From the NCBI GenBank assembly GCA_021795355.1, contig JAJYPL010000001.1, positions 1-64,000 on the forward strand: DNA of 64,000 bases. The letters run 5' to 3'. A program made the translations under genes and the position numbers. Of the stretch, positions 10,636 through 20,588 are shown piece after piece (position 1 is the stretch's first letter; every line of letters begins with the position of its first letter). The notes under the pieces are model-generated. The model saw only the letters and a list, made by a program, of their open reading frames with translations. It made no database searches and was not told the DNA's origin. Origin of the DNA: a bacterium. GTDB lineage: Bacteria > SZUA-79 > Acidulodesulfobacterales > Acidulodesulfobacteraceae.

Positions 10636-12165
10636 ATGTTAAAAAAGTTAAAAACGATTGAAGAAATGAGTTTTAAGGATTTAAATTTATCGGAAAATTT
10701 GATGAAGGCGATAGCCGATGCGGGTTACGAAAATCCGACGGCCGTTCAGGCAAAGGCTATACCGATAGTGCTTTCGGGAAAGGACCTTCTTGCGGGTGCG
10801 CAGACTGGCACGGGAAAAACGGCGGCTTTTACGCTTCCGATACTGCATATGCTTTCGGAGAAGGATTCTGCGGATAGGGCGGATAGGAAGGCTGCGCCGA
10901 AGTCTAAGCCGAGATGTCTTGTGCTTGTTCCTACGAGAGAGCTTGCCGTTCAGGTCGAGGAATCGGTTAAAACGTACGGAAAATACCTTCCTATTAAATC
11001 GACGTCGGTTTTCGGGGGAATGAGCATAGTTCCGCAGATTAAAGCCCTGAGGCGAAATGTCGATATATTGGTTGCGACCCCCGGAAGACTTCTCGACCAT
11101 GCGGGACAAAGGACGGCGGATTTATCGGGAATCGAGATTTTGGTTCTGGACGAAGCGGACAGAATGCTGGATATGGGATTTATAGTCGATATTAAAAAAA
11201 TTATAGCTCTTCTGCCTAAACAGAGGCAGAATTTATTGTTTTCCGCTACTTTTTCGGAAAAAATAAAATCGCTTTCGGAGTTTGTTCTCCGCAATCCTGC
11301 TTTCGTGCAGGGAGAAAAACAGAATTCGGCTTCGGAACTGGTAGATCAGAGCGTGCATATGGTTTCTCAGAAATTAAAAAGCCATCTGCTGTCGCACCTT
11401 ATTAAACATCATAAATGGGAGCAGGTGCTGATTTTTACGCGCACTAAAAACGGAGCGAACAGGCTTGCGGATAAGCTTGCCGCAGACGGAATTTCGGCGA
11501 CCGCCATACACGGAAATAAAAGTCAGCCTGCGAGAATCAAGGCGCTTAATCAGTTTAAGGAAGGTTCGGTAACCGCTTTGGTGGCTACGGATGTGGCGTC
11601 TAGAGGCATCGATATAGACCGTCTGCCTTATGTCGTTAACTTTGAACTGCCTAATGCCGCAGAAGATTACGTTCACAGGATAGGAAGGACGGGAAGAGCG
11701 GGGGTAAGCGGAAAAGCCGTTTCTTTGGTTGACAGGGAAGAAATGCGTTTCTTAAAAGAGATAGAAAGGTTTATAAAAAGGGAGATACCGAGGGTTTTAT
11801 TCGACAGTTTCGTGCCTCCCGCAAATATTAATTTACCTGTTAAAGATGCACCCCGTGAGTTTAGCGGTTTTAGCAATTTCAATCATAATAATACTTCAGA
11901 AAGGCAATTTAAAGGCGGTACCGGGTCGAGGACTGCTCAGACGCACCGTAAATCTTCAGACAGACAAGACAGGCAAAACCGTTTTGGAGTGAGCGCTGCC
12001 GCCGAGGGCTTTAAAGACAAAAGTAAAGACAATTTTAAAGATAAAGATTCAAGAAATTTTTCCGGTTCAAAAAAATCCTTTAGTTCATCAAATTCATCGC
12101 GTTTCGGAAATTCAAAAAGGCAGAATTTTTCAAAAAATTCATTTTCCAAACAGGCTAAGGGCTAA
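10636..12165 (+). CDS. DEAD-box RNA helicase (RhlE-like) with low-complexity basic C-terminal tail
   Basis: 'AGAQTGTGKTAAF', 'PTRELAVQ', 'VLDEADRMLDMGF', 'SATFSEKI', 'HRIGRTGRAG'; tail rich in S/N/K/F/D. Confidence 0.95.
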   Translation: MLKKLKTIEEMSFKDLNLSENLMKAIADAGYENPTAVQAKAIPIVLSGKDLLAGAQTGTGKTAAFTLPILHMLSEKDSADRADRKAAPKSKPRCLVLVPTRELAVQVEESVKTYGKYLPIKSTSVFGGMSIVPQIKALRRNVDILVATPGRLLDHAGQRTADLSGIEILVLDEADRMLDMGFIVDIKKIIALLPKQRQNLLFSATFSEKIKSLSEFVLRNPAFVQGEKQNSASELVDQSVHMVSQKLKSHLLSHLIKHHKWEQVLIFTRTKNGANRLADKLAADGISATAIHGNKSQPARIKALNQFKEGSVTALVATDVASRGIDIDRLPYVVNFELPNAAEDYVHRIGRTGRAGVSGKAVSLVDREEMRFLKEIERFIKREIPRVLFDSFVPPANINLPVKDAPREFSGFSNFNHNNTSERQFKGGTGSRTAQTHRKSSDRQDRQNRFGVSAAAEGFKDKSKDNFKDKDSRNFSGSKKSFSSSNSSRFGNSKRQNFSKNSFSKQAKG

Positions 12166-12275
12166 GGTTAAATAAGTACGTTAAAAAATATTAGACAAAA
12201 TTTGATTTATAAAATAAAATATATAAATTATTATATATAAATTATTTTTAAAGAATAAACATTAATGCCGACGGT

Positions 12276-13409
12276 ATGGAAATCAGAGTCGAACCGGAAT
12301 TAAGCGGAAAGAAAGACGGCTATGATATTGTTATCGGCGCCGGAATTTTAGGCGGAAACCCCGCCGGTAAAACGGCTTCGCTTTTAAGTTCCGCCGGCAT
12401 AAATTTAAAAGCCGGTTTTTTAGCAGTAACTTCTAAAACCGTCCACGGTTTATACGGAGATAAATTTTACGCTTTTCTTAAAAAATGCGGAATTGAAAAT
12501 TTCGATTTTATAGTCCTTCCCGACGGAGAATCTACAAAGAGCCTTAAATATCTTTCCGATATTCACGACCGCCTTATAGATAAAAGAATGGAAAGATCCG
12601 ACTATATAATAGCTTTCGGAGGCGGAGTCATAGGCGACCTTGCGGGCTTTGCGGCGGCAACGTATCTCAGGGGAATAAATTTCATTCAGGTTCCTACTAC
12701 TTTGCTTGCCGACGTAGATTCAAGCGTCGGCGGAAAAACCGGCATAGACCATCCTAAAGGAAAAAATCTTATAGGCTCTTTTTACCAGCCGAGAGCCGTC
12801 CTTATAGACGTAGATCTGCTTAAAACATTGGATAAAATAGAGTTAGCCAACGGATTTGCGGAAGTAATAAAATACGGAGCGGCGTTAGACGGAAATTTTT
12901 TTACCTATCTCGAATCTAATTATAAAAAAATCCTTGCTTACGACGAAGAATCTTTAATCCATATAATAGAAAGGTCGTGTTCAATTAAGGCGGATATCGT
13001 CAACAAAGACGAAAAAGAATCCGGACTGCGTTCCGTTTTGAATTTCGGACACAGTCTGGGGCATGCGGTCGAGACTTTATATAATTACGAAAATATTAAG
13101 CACGGCGAAGCGATAGCTATCGGAATGGTTTTTGCGGCAAAACTGTCTAAGCATCTCGGATTATGCGGCGAAGAAGACGCGGATAGAATTAAAAAATTAA
13201 TAATAAATTCCGGCCTGCCGGCGGATATTCCCGATTTCACCCCGGAGCAGTATATAAACGCAATGAAATTAGACAAAAAAGTGGCGGATAAACAGATAAA
13301 ATTCGTGCTGATAAAAAAGGTAGGAACTTATGAATTCAGGATGCTGGATTTTAACCTGATATTCGATTATTTGACTAAGTTAACCAAGCTAAAAACGCCG
13401 CAAAATTAA
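12276..13409 (+). CDS. aroB: 3-dehydroquinate synthase
   Basis: 'LPDGESTKSLKYL', 'AFGGGVIGDLAGFAAATYLRGINFIQVPTTLLADVDSSVGGKTGIDHPKGKNLIGSFYQP', 'NFGHSLGHAVE'. Confidence 0.97.
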   Translation: MEIRVEPELSGKKDGYDIVIGAGILGGNPAGKTASLLSSAGINLKAGFLAVTSKTVHGLYGDKFYAFLKKCGIENFDFIVLPDGESTKSLKYLSDIHDRLIDKRMERSDYIIAFGGGVIGDLAGFAAATYLRGINFIQVPTTLLADVDSSVGGKTGIDHPKGKNLIGSFYQPRAVLIDVDLLKTLDKIELANGFAEVIKYGAALDGNFFTYLESNYKKILAYDEESLIHIIERSCSIKADIVNKDEKESGLRSVLNFGHSLGHAVETLYNYENIKHGEAIAIGMVFAAKLSKHLGLCGEEDADRIKKLIINSGLPADIPDFTPEQYINAMKLDKKVADKQIKFVLIKKVGTYEFRMLDFNLIFDYLTKLTKLKTPQN

Positions 13410-13457
13410 TAACATAGCGCCGGAATTTTATTCGGGCGCCTTACGAAGCGAAAAAAT

Positions 13458-14489
13458 ATGAATGCCGGGCAGATTCGGATTAAAAAAGACGAACTTGAGG
13501 CTTTTATAGAAAACTATATATCTTTTCTTAAAATAGAAAGAGGTTTAAGCCCCAATACCGTTTCTTCGTATTATTTGGACTTAATGAAGTTTCACGGCTT
13601 TGTAACGGATAAAAATATTAATTTCAAAGAACTTTCGCCTCTTTTTTTTCAGGATTTCCTGTCTTATCTTTCCGAACTAAATTTAAGCGGAAAAACAAGG
13701 GCAAGGTTTTACTCGTCTATTAAAGGATTTTATAAATTTTTATTTAAACGCGGCATTGTAACGGAATTTCCTTTTAAGGATATAGAATATCCTTTTACGG
13801 CAAAGAAACTGCCGGATTTTCTTACCGAAGAAGAGATAAGAAAAATTTTATCGGTGGAATTTGCGGGGCAGGGGCATGGAAGAATACGAAAAAGAAAAGA
13901 TCCGGATGCGGATAAATTTGAAAATCTTAGAAATAAAGCAATAATAGAATTTCTATATTCAAGCGGGCTGAGAATTTCAGAACTTGCGGACATAAAGCTC
14001 GATAATTTTAACTTCGATTTGAATTTTGCAAGAGTAAGAGGCAAGGGGTCCAAGGAAAGAATAGTACCGTTCGGAATACCTTTTAAAGAGATGCTTAAAG
14101 TTTATCTGCCGCTCAGGCAAAAATACGCGGTTAAATCTAAAAATACCGGAAACGCATATCTGTTTATTACGGCAAAAGGTCTGCCTTTAACAAGGCAGGG
14201 TTTGTGGAAAATTATTAAAAAAGCTGCGCTATTTGCTGAAATAGACAAAAATATAACCCCACATATGCTGAGGCATACTTTCGCGACCCATCTTTTAGGA
14301 GGCGGGGCTGATTTAAGGTCGATTCAGCAGATGCTCGGCCATTCGAGTATTTCTACTACGGAAATTTATACGCATACCGATATATCTCATTTAAAGGAAC
14401 AGCATGCGAAATTTCATCCGAGAAATATGAATCAGAGTTTAAAAATAGCGGGCCCGGCGGAAGAAGACGGCGGCGGCAAAAGGCAGTGA
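13458..14489 (+). CDS. Tyrosine recombinase XerC/XerD family
   Basis: 'FLKIERGLSPNTVSSYYLDL', 'LYSSGLRISEL', 'RVRGKGSKERIVP', 'TPHMLRHTFATHLLGGGADLRSIQQMLGHSSISTTEIYTHT'. Confidence 0.93.
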   Translation: MNAGQIRIKKDELEAFIENYISFLKIERGLSPNTVSSYYLDLMKFHGFVTDKNINFKELSPLFFQDFLSYLSELNLSGKTRARFYSSIKGFYKFLFKRGIVTEFPFKDIEYPFTAKKLPDFLTEEEIRKILSVEFAGQGHGRIRKRKDPDADKFENLRNKAIIEFLYSSGLRISELADIKLDNFNFDLNFARVRGKGSKERIVPFGIPFKEMLKVYLPLRQKYAVKSKNTGNAYLFITAKGLPLTRQGLWKIIKKAALFAEIDKNITPHMLRHTFATHLLGGGADLRSIQQMLGHSSISTTEIYTHTDISHLKEQHAKFHPRNMNQSLKIAGPAEEDGGGKRQ

Positions 14490-14511
14490 AACAAATTATT
14501 TTACAACAAAA

Positions 14512-14594
14512 TTCAGTCGCTTCGCTCGCAATGACTGAATGAATGGAGATTGCTTCCATCTTTTAGTATATAAAAGATATGCTCGCAATGACAA
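14512..14594. repeat. Interspersed REP-like element ('CGCTTCGCTCGCAATGAC ... GATTGCTTCC ... GCTCGCAATGAC')
   Basis: 'tcgcttcgctcgcaatgac' and 'gctcgcaatgac' repeated within the intergenic region; related motif near 29921-29990. Confidence 0.6.
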
Positions 14595-14629
14595 AGCGGT
14601 TTAATGAATTTAAAAATTGAGGAGAATTT

Positions 14630-15805
14630 ATGGGCAGGATAGACGACATTTTGAGTAAAAATAAAATGACCGAAAAGGGAGTTATGGGCATTTACGGCCT
14701 TTTTGCCCAAAACAATATAAAGCTTTTAAAAGATTTGACGCATTTTACGCAAAAAGACATAGACGGCATAGGTAAAATAAGGGGATGCATAGAAGACGTT
14801 TCTTTAAAAATAGCTTCCGATTTTTACGACTATTTGCTGAATATCGAAGAAACCGCGAAAATTATTAATTCAAGGCCCGACCTCTTGGAACAGCTTAAGC
14901 TTACGCAATCGCACTATATAAAACAGCTGTTCGGCTTGACGTACGACGAAAATTATTTTATAAACAGGGTTATAGTCGGTTTTGCGCATTACGTTTATAA
15001 GATATCGCCTTCGGTTTATATAGGAAGTTACGGGTATTACAATACGCTTATAACAGATGCCGTTATAAAATGCTGTAAAGAAAAAGGCATCGGCAGCGAA
15101 GAGTCGGTATCGATACTTAATTCGGTACAGAAAATACTTTCAATAGATATAACGCTTGCCATAGAATCGTATTATCAAAAATCTATAGACGACGTTTACA
15201 AGATGGAGCATGATTCTCTTAACAGGCTGATGGTTTTAGCGGAATACAGGGATGAAGACACCGGAAATCATATTGCAAGAATGTCCCATTTTGCCGCAGT
15301 TATAGCGAAAGAACTCGGAATGGACGGCGTTTATCAGGAAAATATATTGAATTCCGCTCCTATGCACGATATAGGCAAGGTCGGAATACCGGATAATATT
15401 CTTTTGAAACCCGGACGTTTAGATAAAGACGAATTTGAGATTATGAAGTCGCACACTGTTATAGGATATAATATATTAAAGGATTCGGAATCGAATACTT
15501 TAAAGGAAGGCGCGGTTATAGCGCTGTCGCATCACGAAAATTACGACGGAGGCGGATATCCGAACGGATTGAAAGGCGGCGACATACCCCTTTCCGGACG
15601 GATTACGAAGATAGCCGACGTTTTCGACGCGCTTATAAATAAAAGAATATATAAACCGGCTTATACGCTTGAGGAAACTCTCAGGATAATGAAAGACGAA
15701 ATGAAGCCGGGGGCGGCTTTCGATCCGGATTGTTTCGGCGCATTTTTAAAAGGTTTAGACGAGATACTGGAAGTAAGGCGGAAAATAGATGCGGATATCT
15801 CTTGA
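14630..15805 (+). CDS. Globin-coupled sensor: N-terminal protoglobin-like domain + C-terminal HD-GYP phosphodiesterase
   Basis: N-term helical domain with 'GFAHYVYKISPSVYIGSYGYYN' (globin-sensor proximal-His-like region); C-term 'HDIGKVGIPDNILLKPG', 'HHENYDGGGYPNGLKG', 'RITKIADVFDAL'. Confidence 0.82.
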   Translation: MGRIDDILSKNKMTEKGVMGIYGLFAQNNIKLLKDLTHFTQKDIDGIGKIRGCIEDVSLKIASDFYDYLLNIEETAKIINSRPDLLEQLKLTQSHYIKQLFGLTYDENYFINRVIVGFAHYVYKISPSVYIGSYGYYNTLITDAVIKCCKEKGIGSEESVSILNSVQKILSIDITLAIESYYQKSIDDVYKMEHDSLNRLMVLAEYRDEDTGNHIARMSHFAAVIAKELGMDGVYQENILNSAPMHDIGKVGIPDNILLKPGRLDKDEFEIMKSHTVIGYNILKDSESNTLKEGAVIALSHHENYDGGGYPNGLKGGDIPLSGRITKIADVFDALINKRIYKPAYTLEETLRIMKDEMKPGAAFDPDCFGAFLKGLDEILEVRRKIDADIS

Positions 15806-15837
15806 CACAAACCGTTTTTTATGTTGTATTATTTAGT

Positions 15838-16566
15838 ATGTATAAAGCCAACGTACTTATAATTGACGACGAACCGGATTTGGTAGAGCTTCTAAAATAC
15901 AATCTTGCTAAAGAAGGTTATAAAGTAGAGTTTGCGTTTAACGGATTTGACGGATTAAGGGCATCGGAAGTATTTAAGCCCGATCTTCTAATATTAGATA
16001 TAATGCTTCCCGATATTAACGGCTACGAAGTGTGCAAAAGAATAAAAAGAACGGCAAATTTTTCGGCGGTTCCCGTGATATTTCTTTCGGCAAAGCAGGA
16101 AGAGGTCGATAAGGTGCTGGGTTTTGAGTCCGGAGCGGAGGATTATATAACCAAACCTTTTTCGGTTGCCGAACTTCTGGCGCGCGTAAGAACCATTTTA
16201 AGAAGGGTGCCCCCGGCAAACGCCGCAGAAAATGAAAATAATAAGGCGGAGAAAATATCGGACGGTTTCGGTTTTAAAAATATAACCATTAACGTTCTTA
16301 AGCACAGCGTAATGGTAAAAGACGCCGAGATAAAACTCAGCCCTATAGAATTTAAACTTCTTATTTTTTTGATGACTTACGCAGGGGACGTTTTTTCGCG
16401 CGAGAAACTTTTAGATAACGTATGGGGAAGCGATTCTTTCGTCGAACCGAGAACGGTTGACGTTCACATAAGGCGGCTGAGGTCGAATATCGAGATAGAC
16501 GAATCTATTAAGTTTATTGAAACCATAAGAGGCGTAGGCTATAAATTTATAGATGAAAAAATATGA
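15838..16566 (+). CDS. OmpR/PhoB-family response regulator
   Basis: 'VLIIDDEPDLVELLKYNL', 'PDLLILDIMLPDINGYEVCKRIK', winged-helix 'VDVHIRRLRSNIE'. ATG 15838 chosen over the ORF-track start 15730, which runs into the upstream CDS. Confidence 0.93.
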   Translation: MYKANVLIIDDEPDLVELLKYNLAKEGYKVEFAFNGFDGLRASEVFKPDLLILDIMLPDINGYEVCKRIKRTANFSAVPVIFLSAKQEEVDKVLGFESGAEDYITKPFSVAELLARVRTILRRVPPANAAENENNKAEKISDGFGFKNITINVLKHSVMVKDAEIKLSPIEFKLLIFLMTYAGDVFSREKLLDNVWGSDSFVEPRTVDVHIRRLRSNIEIDESIKFIETIRGVGYKFIDEKI

Positions 16567-19500
16567 CAAAAAGCTTAAAATTTATCTTGCAGTCCTGCTG
16601 TTTTTTATCATCGCAATTTCGGCAAGCACCGTTTCTTTTTTAGAATCTTCCTATTTTGCCTATATAGCAAAAACATATATATCTTCTTATCTTTCCAAAG
16701 AACTTAAAAAAACGGTAACCCTAAAACGAATAAAATTTTCTATTTTTTCTCCGCAAATAAGTATTTACGGTTTAAAAATTAAAAATTTGGCAAAAATTAA
16801 ACAAATCGATATAGACATCGGGCATATCAATATTTTCCGCAGAGAGCTGAATATTTATAAAATAAATATAGTTAATCCGGACTTAAATGTTTTAATAAAA
16901 AATAATAAGTTTTATAACTATAAAAAAATAGCTTCGGTAATAAAAGAATTTTCCGTAAGGCGTCCAAACGCTTTAATTTCGCTGTCGTTCGACAAGATAG
17001 AGGCGTCCGGCGGCAGTTTTAACTTTAGCGACAGAGATAAAAATATATTTATTAATCTTAAGAAAATAAATCTTACCGTTTATAAAAAGCCTTCTAAAAC
17101 CCCCTTTATTTACAAAAACGCAGGCGTATATTTTAAATACGATATTCCTTATATTTTTTTAAAGTCAGGTAAATTAAAATACGGCGGAGTTTACCGCTCA
17201 AGCGCGGACGAGATACATTATATAAACGGTTTTATATATTACCGCAAAGTAAGATTCGGAAATAAATATTTTGACGTTTCGTCCGGCGGCATTTTGGAAT
17301 TAAAGAAAAAAATTTTATTTCCGAAAATTATTAAAAAAATTAACGATACTACGGTATTAAAAGTAAGCAGCCTTTCTTTTTTTTCTAAGCGTTTCAATGA
17401 ACTTCCTGCTTTAAAAGGAAAACTGCAGGCAGACGTGAATGTCATAGGAGCGGCTGCCGGCAGGTTAAAGTCTAAAGCCGTAATCAGCTTAAAAAATACG
17501 GTTTTTTCCGGCGGCGATTTTAAAAGCGGAAAAATAATATGTACGTTTGAACGAAACGGTGCAAAAAACAAAAATAATACGATAAAATTCAAAAAAATCA
17601 ACCTTAAAATTTTTAACGGTACGTTCAGTTCTAAAGGCAGTATAAATCTTAACGAAAAAGAAGGCAGGTTTAAATCCGTATTAAAAAAAATAGACGTCGG
17701 AAAGCTGATAGATTTTTACGATACGGAAAAAATTCCGCAGTTAAAAGGTAAGGTTAACGGCAGTATCACGACTTTTTTAAATTTCGGCAAAAATTTTTAC
17801 GTCGCGAATATTGAAAAAATAAATTTGCTTAATCCGGTGGAACAGATTAAATCTAAAAACAGAAAAGGAGTAAATTCGGTATACAGGATTCATTACGGAA
17901 ATAAAATTTCAATTAACGGAGCGGTTTTAGTAAACGATAAATACGTTATTGTAAAACATACCGGAATTTTATCAGGAACCGTTAAAGGCACTTTCCAAGG
18001 AAAAATAAATTACGATAAAAAATATTTAAATTTTAATTTTCAAGCTTCTTACGATAAACTTCCTAAAATAGATCTTGTCGATGAATATAAAAGCCGCTAT
18101 TTTAATCCGTCGGCGGACGGAACTTTAAAAGGAAATATAAGCGGAACGTTTAACAGCATATATTTTAAGTTTAAAAACAGGTTCAGCAGGCTTTTTATAA
18201 ACGGATATACCGCTCCGTTTACAGGGCAGACCGATTTTAATATAACCGGAAGCGGCAGGGTTATCATAAAAAAAGTAAGGCTAAAAGAAAGCGGCACCGG
18301 CGGAGCAGGGACGTTTAATTTTAACGGAGAGATTTATAAAGATAAAGTTTTAGGCAAAGAGCTGATTAACGGATATTTTAACGCAAAAAACCTTAAGGCG
18401 TCGCATGCAGGTTTTTTTGCCGTTTTTAATTCAGGAGGAAATATTAAAGGGGAATTAAAAAATCCCCTTTTAACCGCGTCCGGAAATTCAAAAAAAGTCG
18501 TTATATACGGTCAAGACGTTAACGGCGTTAATTTTAAATTTTCCGTTACGAAAAAAATATTGAATTTATACGAACTTAAAGGTTTATACGGCGGGGCGTA
18601 TTTTAACGCTTACGGCAATTTGAATTTCCGGGGAACCGCGGGAAGCGGCGCTTACGGACATAACGGCATCGGCTATGATAATTATAATATAAACATAGTT
18701 TCAAACGGCATTAACCTTTTGTATTTAAATTTCAAGTTTTTAAAAAAATATTCGGTGAAAGGAATTGCCGATGCCGATTTGCATATAGGCGGCACTTTTA
18801 ATCTGCCTGACATTTCCGGTTCGGTCGCCGCCGAAAAAGTTTTCGTTAAAGATTACCGCCTGGGAGCTATAAAAGCCGTCGTCAATTCGTCGAAAAGAAA
18901 AATGAAACTGCATTTATATGCGATGGATAACACGATTGACACGAGGGCTAAAATTCTCTTGAAAAAAGGCTATCCTTACAATTTTATTACGAATATAAAA
19001 CTGTTAAGCGTTAATTACAGAAAAACTTTGTTCAGGCTGTCCGGCGGAATTTTCGGCAGCGGAAAACTTTCTAATTTTAAAAATTCGTACCTGTTTTCCA
19101 AGTTGGATTACGTATATTTAAAACACGGTCCTTTTTTCCTTCAAAATACCGAAAATATTAAAATATCTTATATGGACGGAACCTTAGGACTCAGCGGTTT
19201 TAAGCTCAAAGGCGGCGATAACTATTTTCAGCTCAGGGGATATATAACTCCCCGAAAATACCATATAATATTAAACGACAGAACGGATTTATGGGTTCTC
19301 GGAATTTTTACAAATAAGATAATAAATTCATCCGGATTTGTAACTGCTTCGGCTGTAATATTCGGGCCGTTCGCATCTCCGGAAATATACGGATTTGCTA
19401 ATATTAAAAGAGGGCTGGTAGAACCGTCGGTTTACTCTTCTTTTACGGCTTCGAGAATTTTTGCCCGGGTTACGTTTAATAAAAATATGATTTTTATTAA

Positions 19501-20569
19501 AAAAGCAAGATTCAGGATGCTTAACGGCATTTTTTCGGCGCGGGGCATTATAAGGCTCCGAAATTTTTTGCCCTTGTATTACAGATTGGAAACTAATTTT
19601 AATTCCGCCGTTTACAGGGCGTCCGACTATTTTTACGCCGAAATGAGCGGACAATTGGGTTTTTCCGGCCGGCCGGATAATCCGGTTCTATACGGCAGAG
19701 TAAAAATTAAAAAAGCCCTGTACGATAAAAAAATAAACTTTTCGTCGTTCCTTTTAAGCTATAAAAGATACAGCGCGGTAACCCAGTCGTCCCCTGTAAG
19801 TTTAATTAATCCGAGGCTGAACGTAAAGGTCGTGTCGAAAAAGAAAATTGAGATAAGAAATAATATAATAAATACGAATTTCAGCGCCGACATGAATATT
19901 CTCGGCACTTTAGATAATCCCGTGATTATAGGAACGGCTAATGCCGAAAAAGGCGGCATATTTTTCAGGGGAACGGAGCTGAAACTTTCATACGCAAATT
20001 TAGATTTTAATAACAGGTATAAAATCAATCCGACGTTCGACGTAGCGGCAAGAACTTATATAAACCAGTATATGATAAGAATGAACGCAAGCGGTTCGAT
20101 GTTAAATTTTAACGTAAATCTTTCATCGACGCCCCCTCTTTCGGAGTTAAGCATCGTTTCGATGCTTGCGCTCGGCACTACGGCAAACTCGGTTTATGCT
20201 TCTTCGGCGGGAGGAATAGCCGCTTCTGAAGCCGCTTCGGCTATAGGCGGCGGCGTAGAACAGAGCGTAACCGGAACTATATCAAGCTATTTCGGTTTTA
20301 AAAATATGTCGGTAGCGCCGGGCTATTCTTCGATAACCCACAGCGCCGCGCCGCAGGTAACGGTTTCTAAAAATTTAACTAAGCGGCTGTCGGTTTCTTA
20401 CAGCGATATTGCGTCTTCCCAGTCGTCCCAGTCCGCTACTATTACTTATACGCTTACCCCTCATATTTCGGTTATAGGCGTGTGGGAAAATAACGAGCTT
20501 GCGCCTAATAATTCCAACGTTTACAGCGAAGTGGGCGGCAACATAGTTTTTCATTTTAGGTTTTACTAA
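16553..20569 (+). CDS. TamB/AsmA-like translocation and assembly module protein (DUF490)
   Basis: 1338 aa, N-terminal TM anchor, repetitive beta-rich body, TamB C-terminal pattern 'NPTFDVAARTYI...LSSTPPLSELSIVSMLALG', immediately upstream of an Omp85 gene. Confidence 0.85.
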   Translation: MKKYDKKLKIYLAVLLFFIIAISASTVSFLESSYFAYIAKTYISSYLSKELKKTVTLKRIKFSIFSPQISIYGLKIKNLAKIKQIDIDIGHINIFRRELNIYKINIVNPDLNVLIKNNKFYNYKKIASVIKEFSVRRPNALISLSFDKIEASGGSFNFSDRDKNIFINLKKINLTVYKKPSKTPFIYKNAGVYFKYDIPYIFLKSGKLKYGGVYRSSADEIHYINGFIYYRKVRFGNKYFDVSSGGILELKKKILFPKIIKKINDTTVLKVSSLSFFSKRFNELPALKGKLQADVNVIGAAAGRLKSKAVISLKNTVFSGGDFKSGKIICTFERNGAKNKNNTIKFKKINLKIFNGTFSSKGSINLNEKEGRFKSVLKKIDVGKLIDFYDTEKIPQLKGKVNGSITTFLNFGKNFYVANIEKINLLNPVEQIKSKNRKGVNSVYRIHYGNKISINGAVLVNDKYVIVKHTGILSGTVKGTFQGKINYDKKYLNFNFQASYDKLPKIDLVDEYKSRYFNPSADGTLKGNISGTFNSIYFKFKNRFSRLFINGYTAPFTGQTDFNITGSGRVIIKKVRLKESGTGGAGTFNFNGEIYKDKVLGKELINGYFNAKNLKASHAGFFAVFNSGGNIKGELKNPLLTASGNSKKVVIYGQDVNGVNFKFSVTKKILNLYELKGLYGGAYFNAYGNLNFRGTAGSGAYGHNGIGYDNYNINIVSNGINLLYLNFKFLKKYSVKGIADADLHIGGTFNLPDISGSVAAEKVFVKDYRLGAIKAVVNSSKRKMKLHLYAMDNTIDTRAKILLKKGYPYNFITNIKLLSVNYRKTLFRLSGGIFGSGKLSNFKNSYLFSKLDYVYLKHGPFFLQNTENIKISYMDGTLGLSGFKLKGGDNYFQLRGYITPRKYHIILNDRTDLWVLGIFTNKIINSSGFVTASAVIFGPFASPEIYGFANIKRGLVEPSVYSSFTASRIFARVTFNKNMIFIKKARFRMLNGIFSARGIIRLRNFLPLYYRLETNFNSAVYRASDYFYAEMSGQLGFSGRPDNPVLYGRVKIKKALYDKKINFSSFLLSYKRYSAVTQSSPVSLINPRLNVKVVSKKKIEIRNNIINTNFSADMNILGTLDNPVIIGTANAEKGGIFFRGTELKLSYANLDFNNRYKINPTFDVAARTYINQYMIRMNASGSMLNFNVNLSSTPPLSELSIVSMLALGTTANSVYASSAGGIAASEAASAIGGGVEQSVTGTISSYFGFKNMSVAPGYSSITHSAAPQVTVSKNLTKRLSVSYSDIASSQSSQSATITYTLTPHISVIGVWENNELAPNNSNVYSEVGGNIVFHFRFY

Positions 20570-20588
20570 AATTTTTAAAATAAAAACA

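Noticed and set aside
10687-11294. Antisense and alternative-frame ORFs inside the DEAD-box helicase
   Set aside because: Arg-rich/low-complexity shadow ORFs opposite a strongly supported CDS; no RBS or domain signature.
13458-14489. Xer recombinase as part of an integron or mobile island
   Set aside because: Looks like a housekeeping XerC/D; flanked by core genes with no att-like repeats found beside it.
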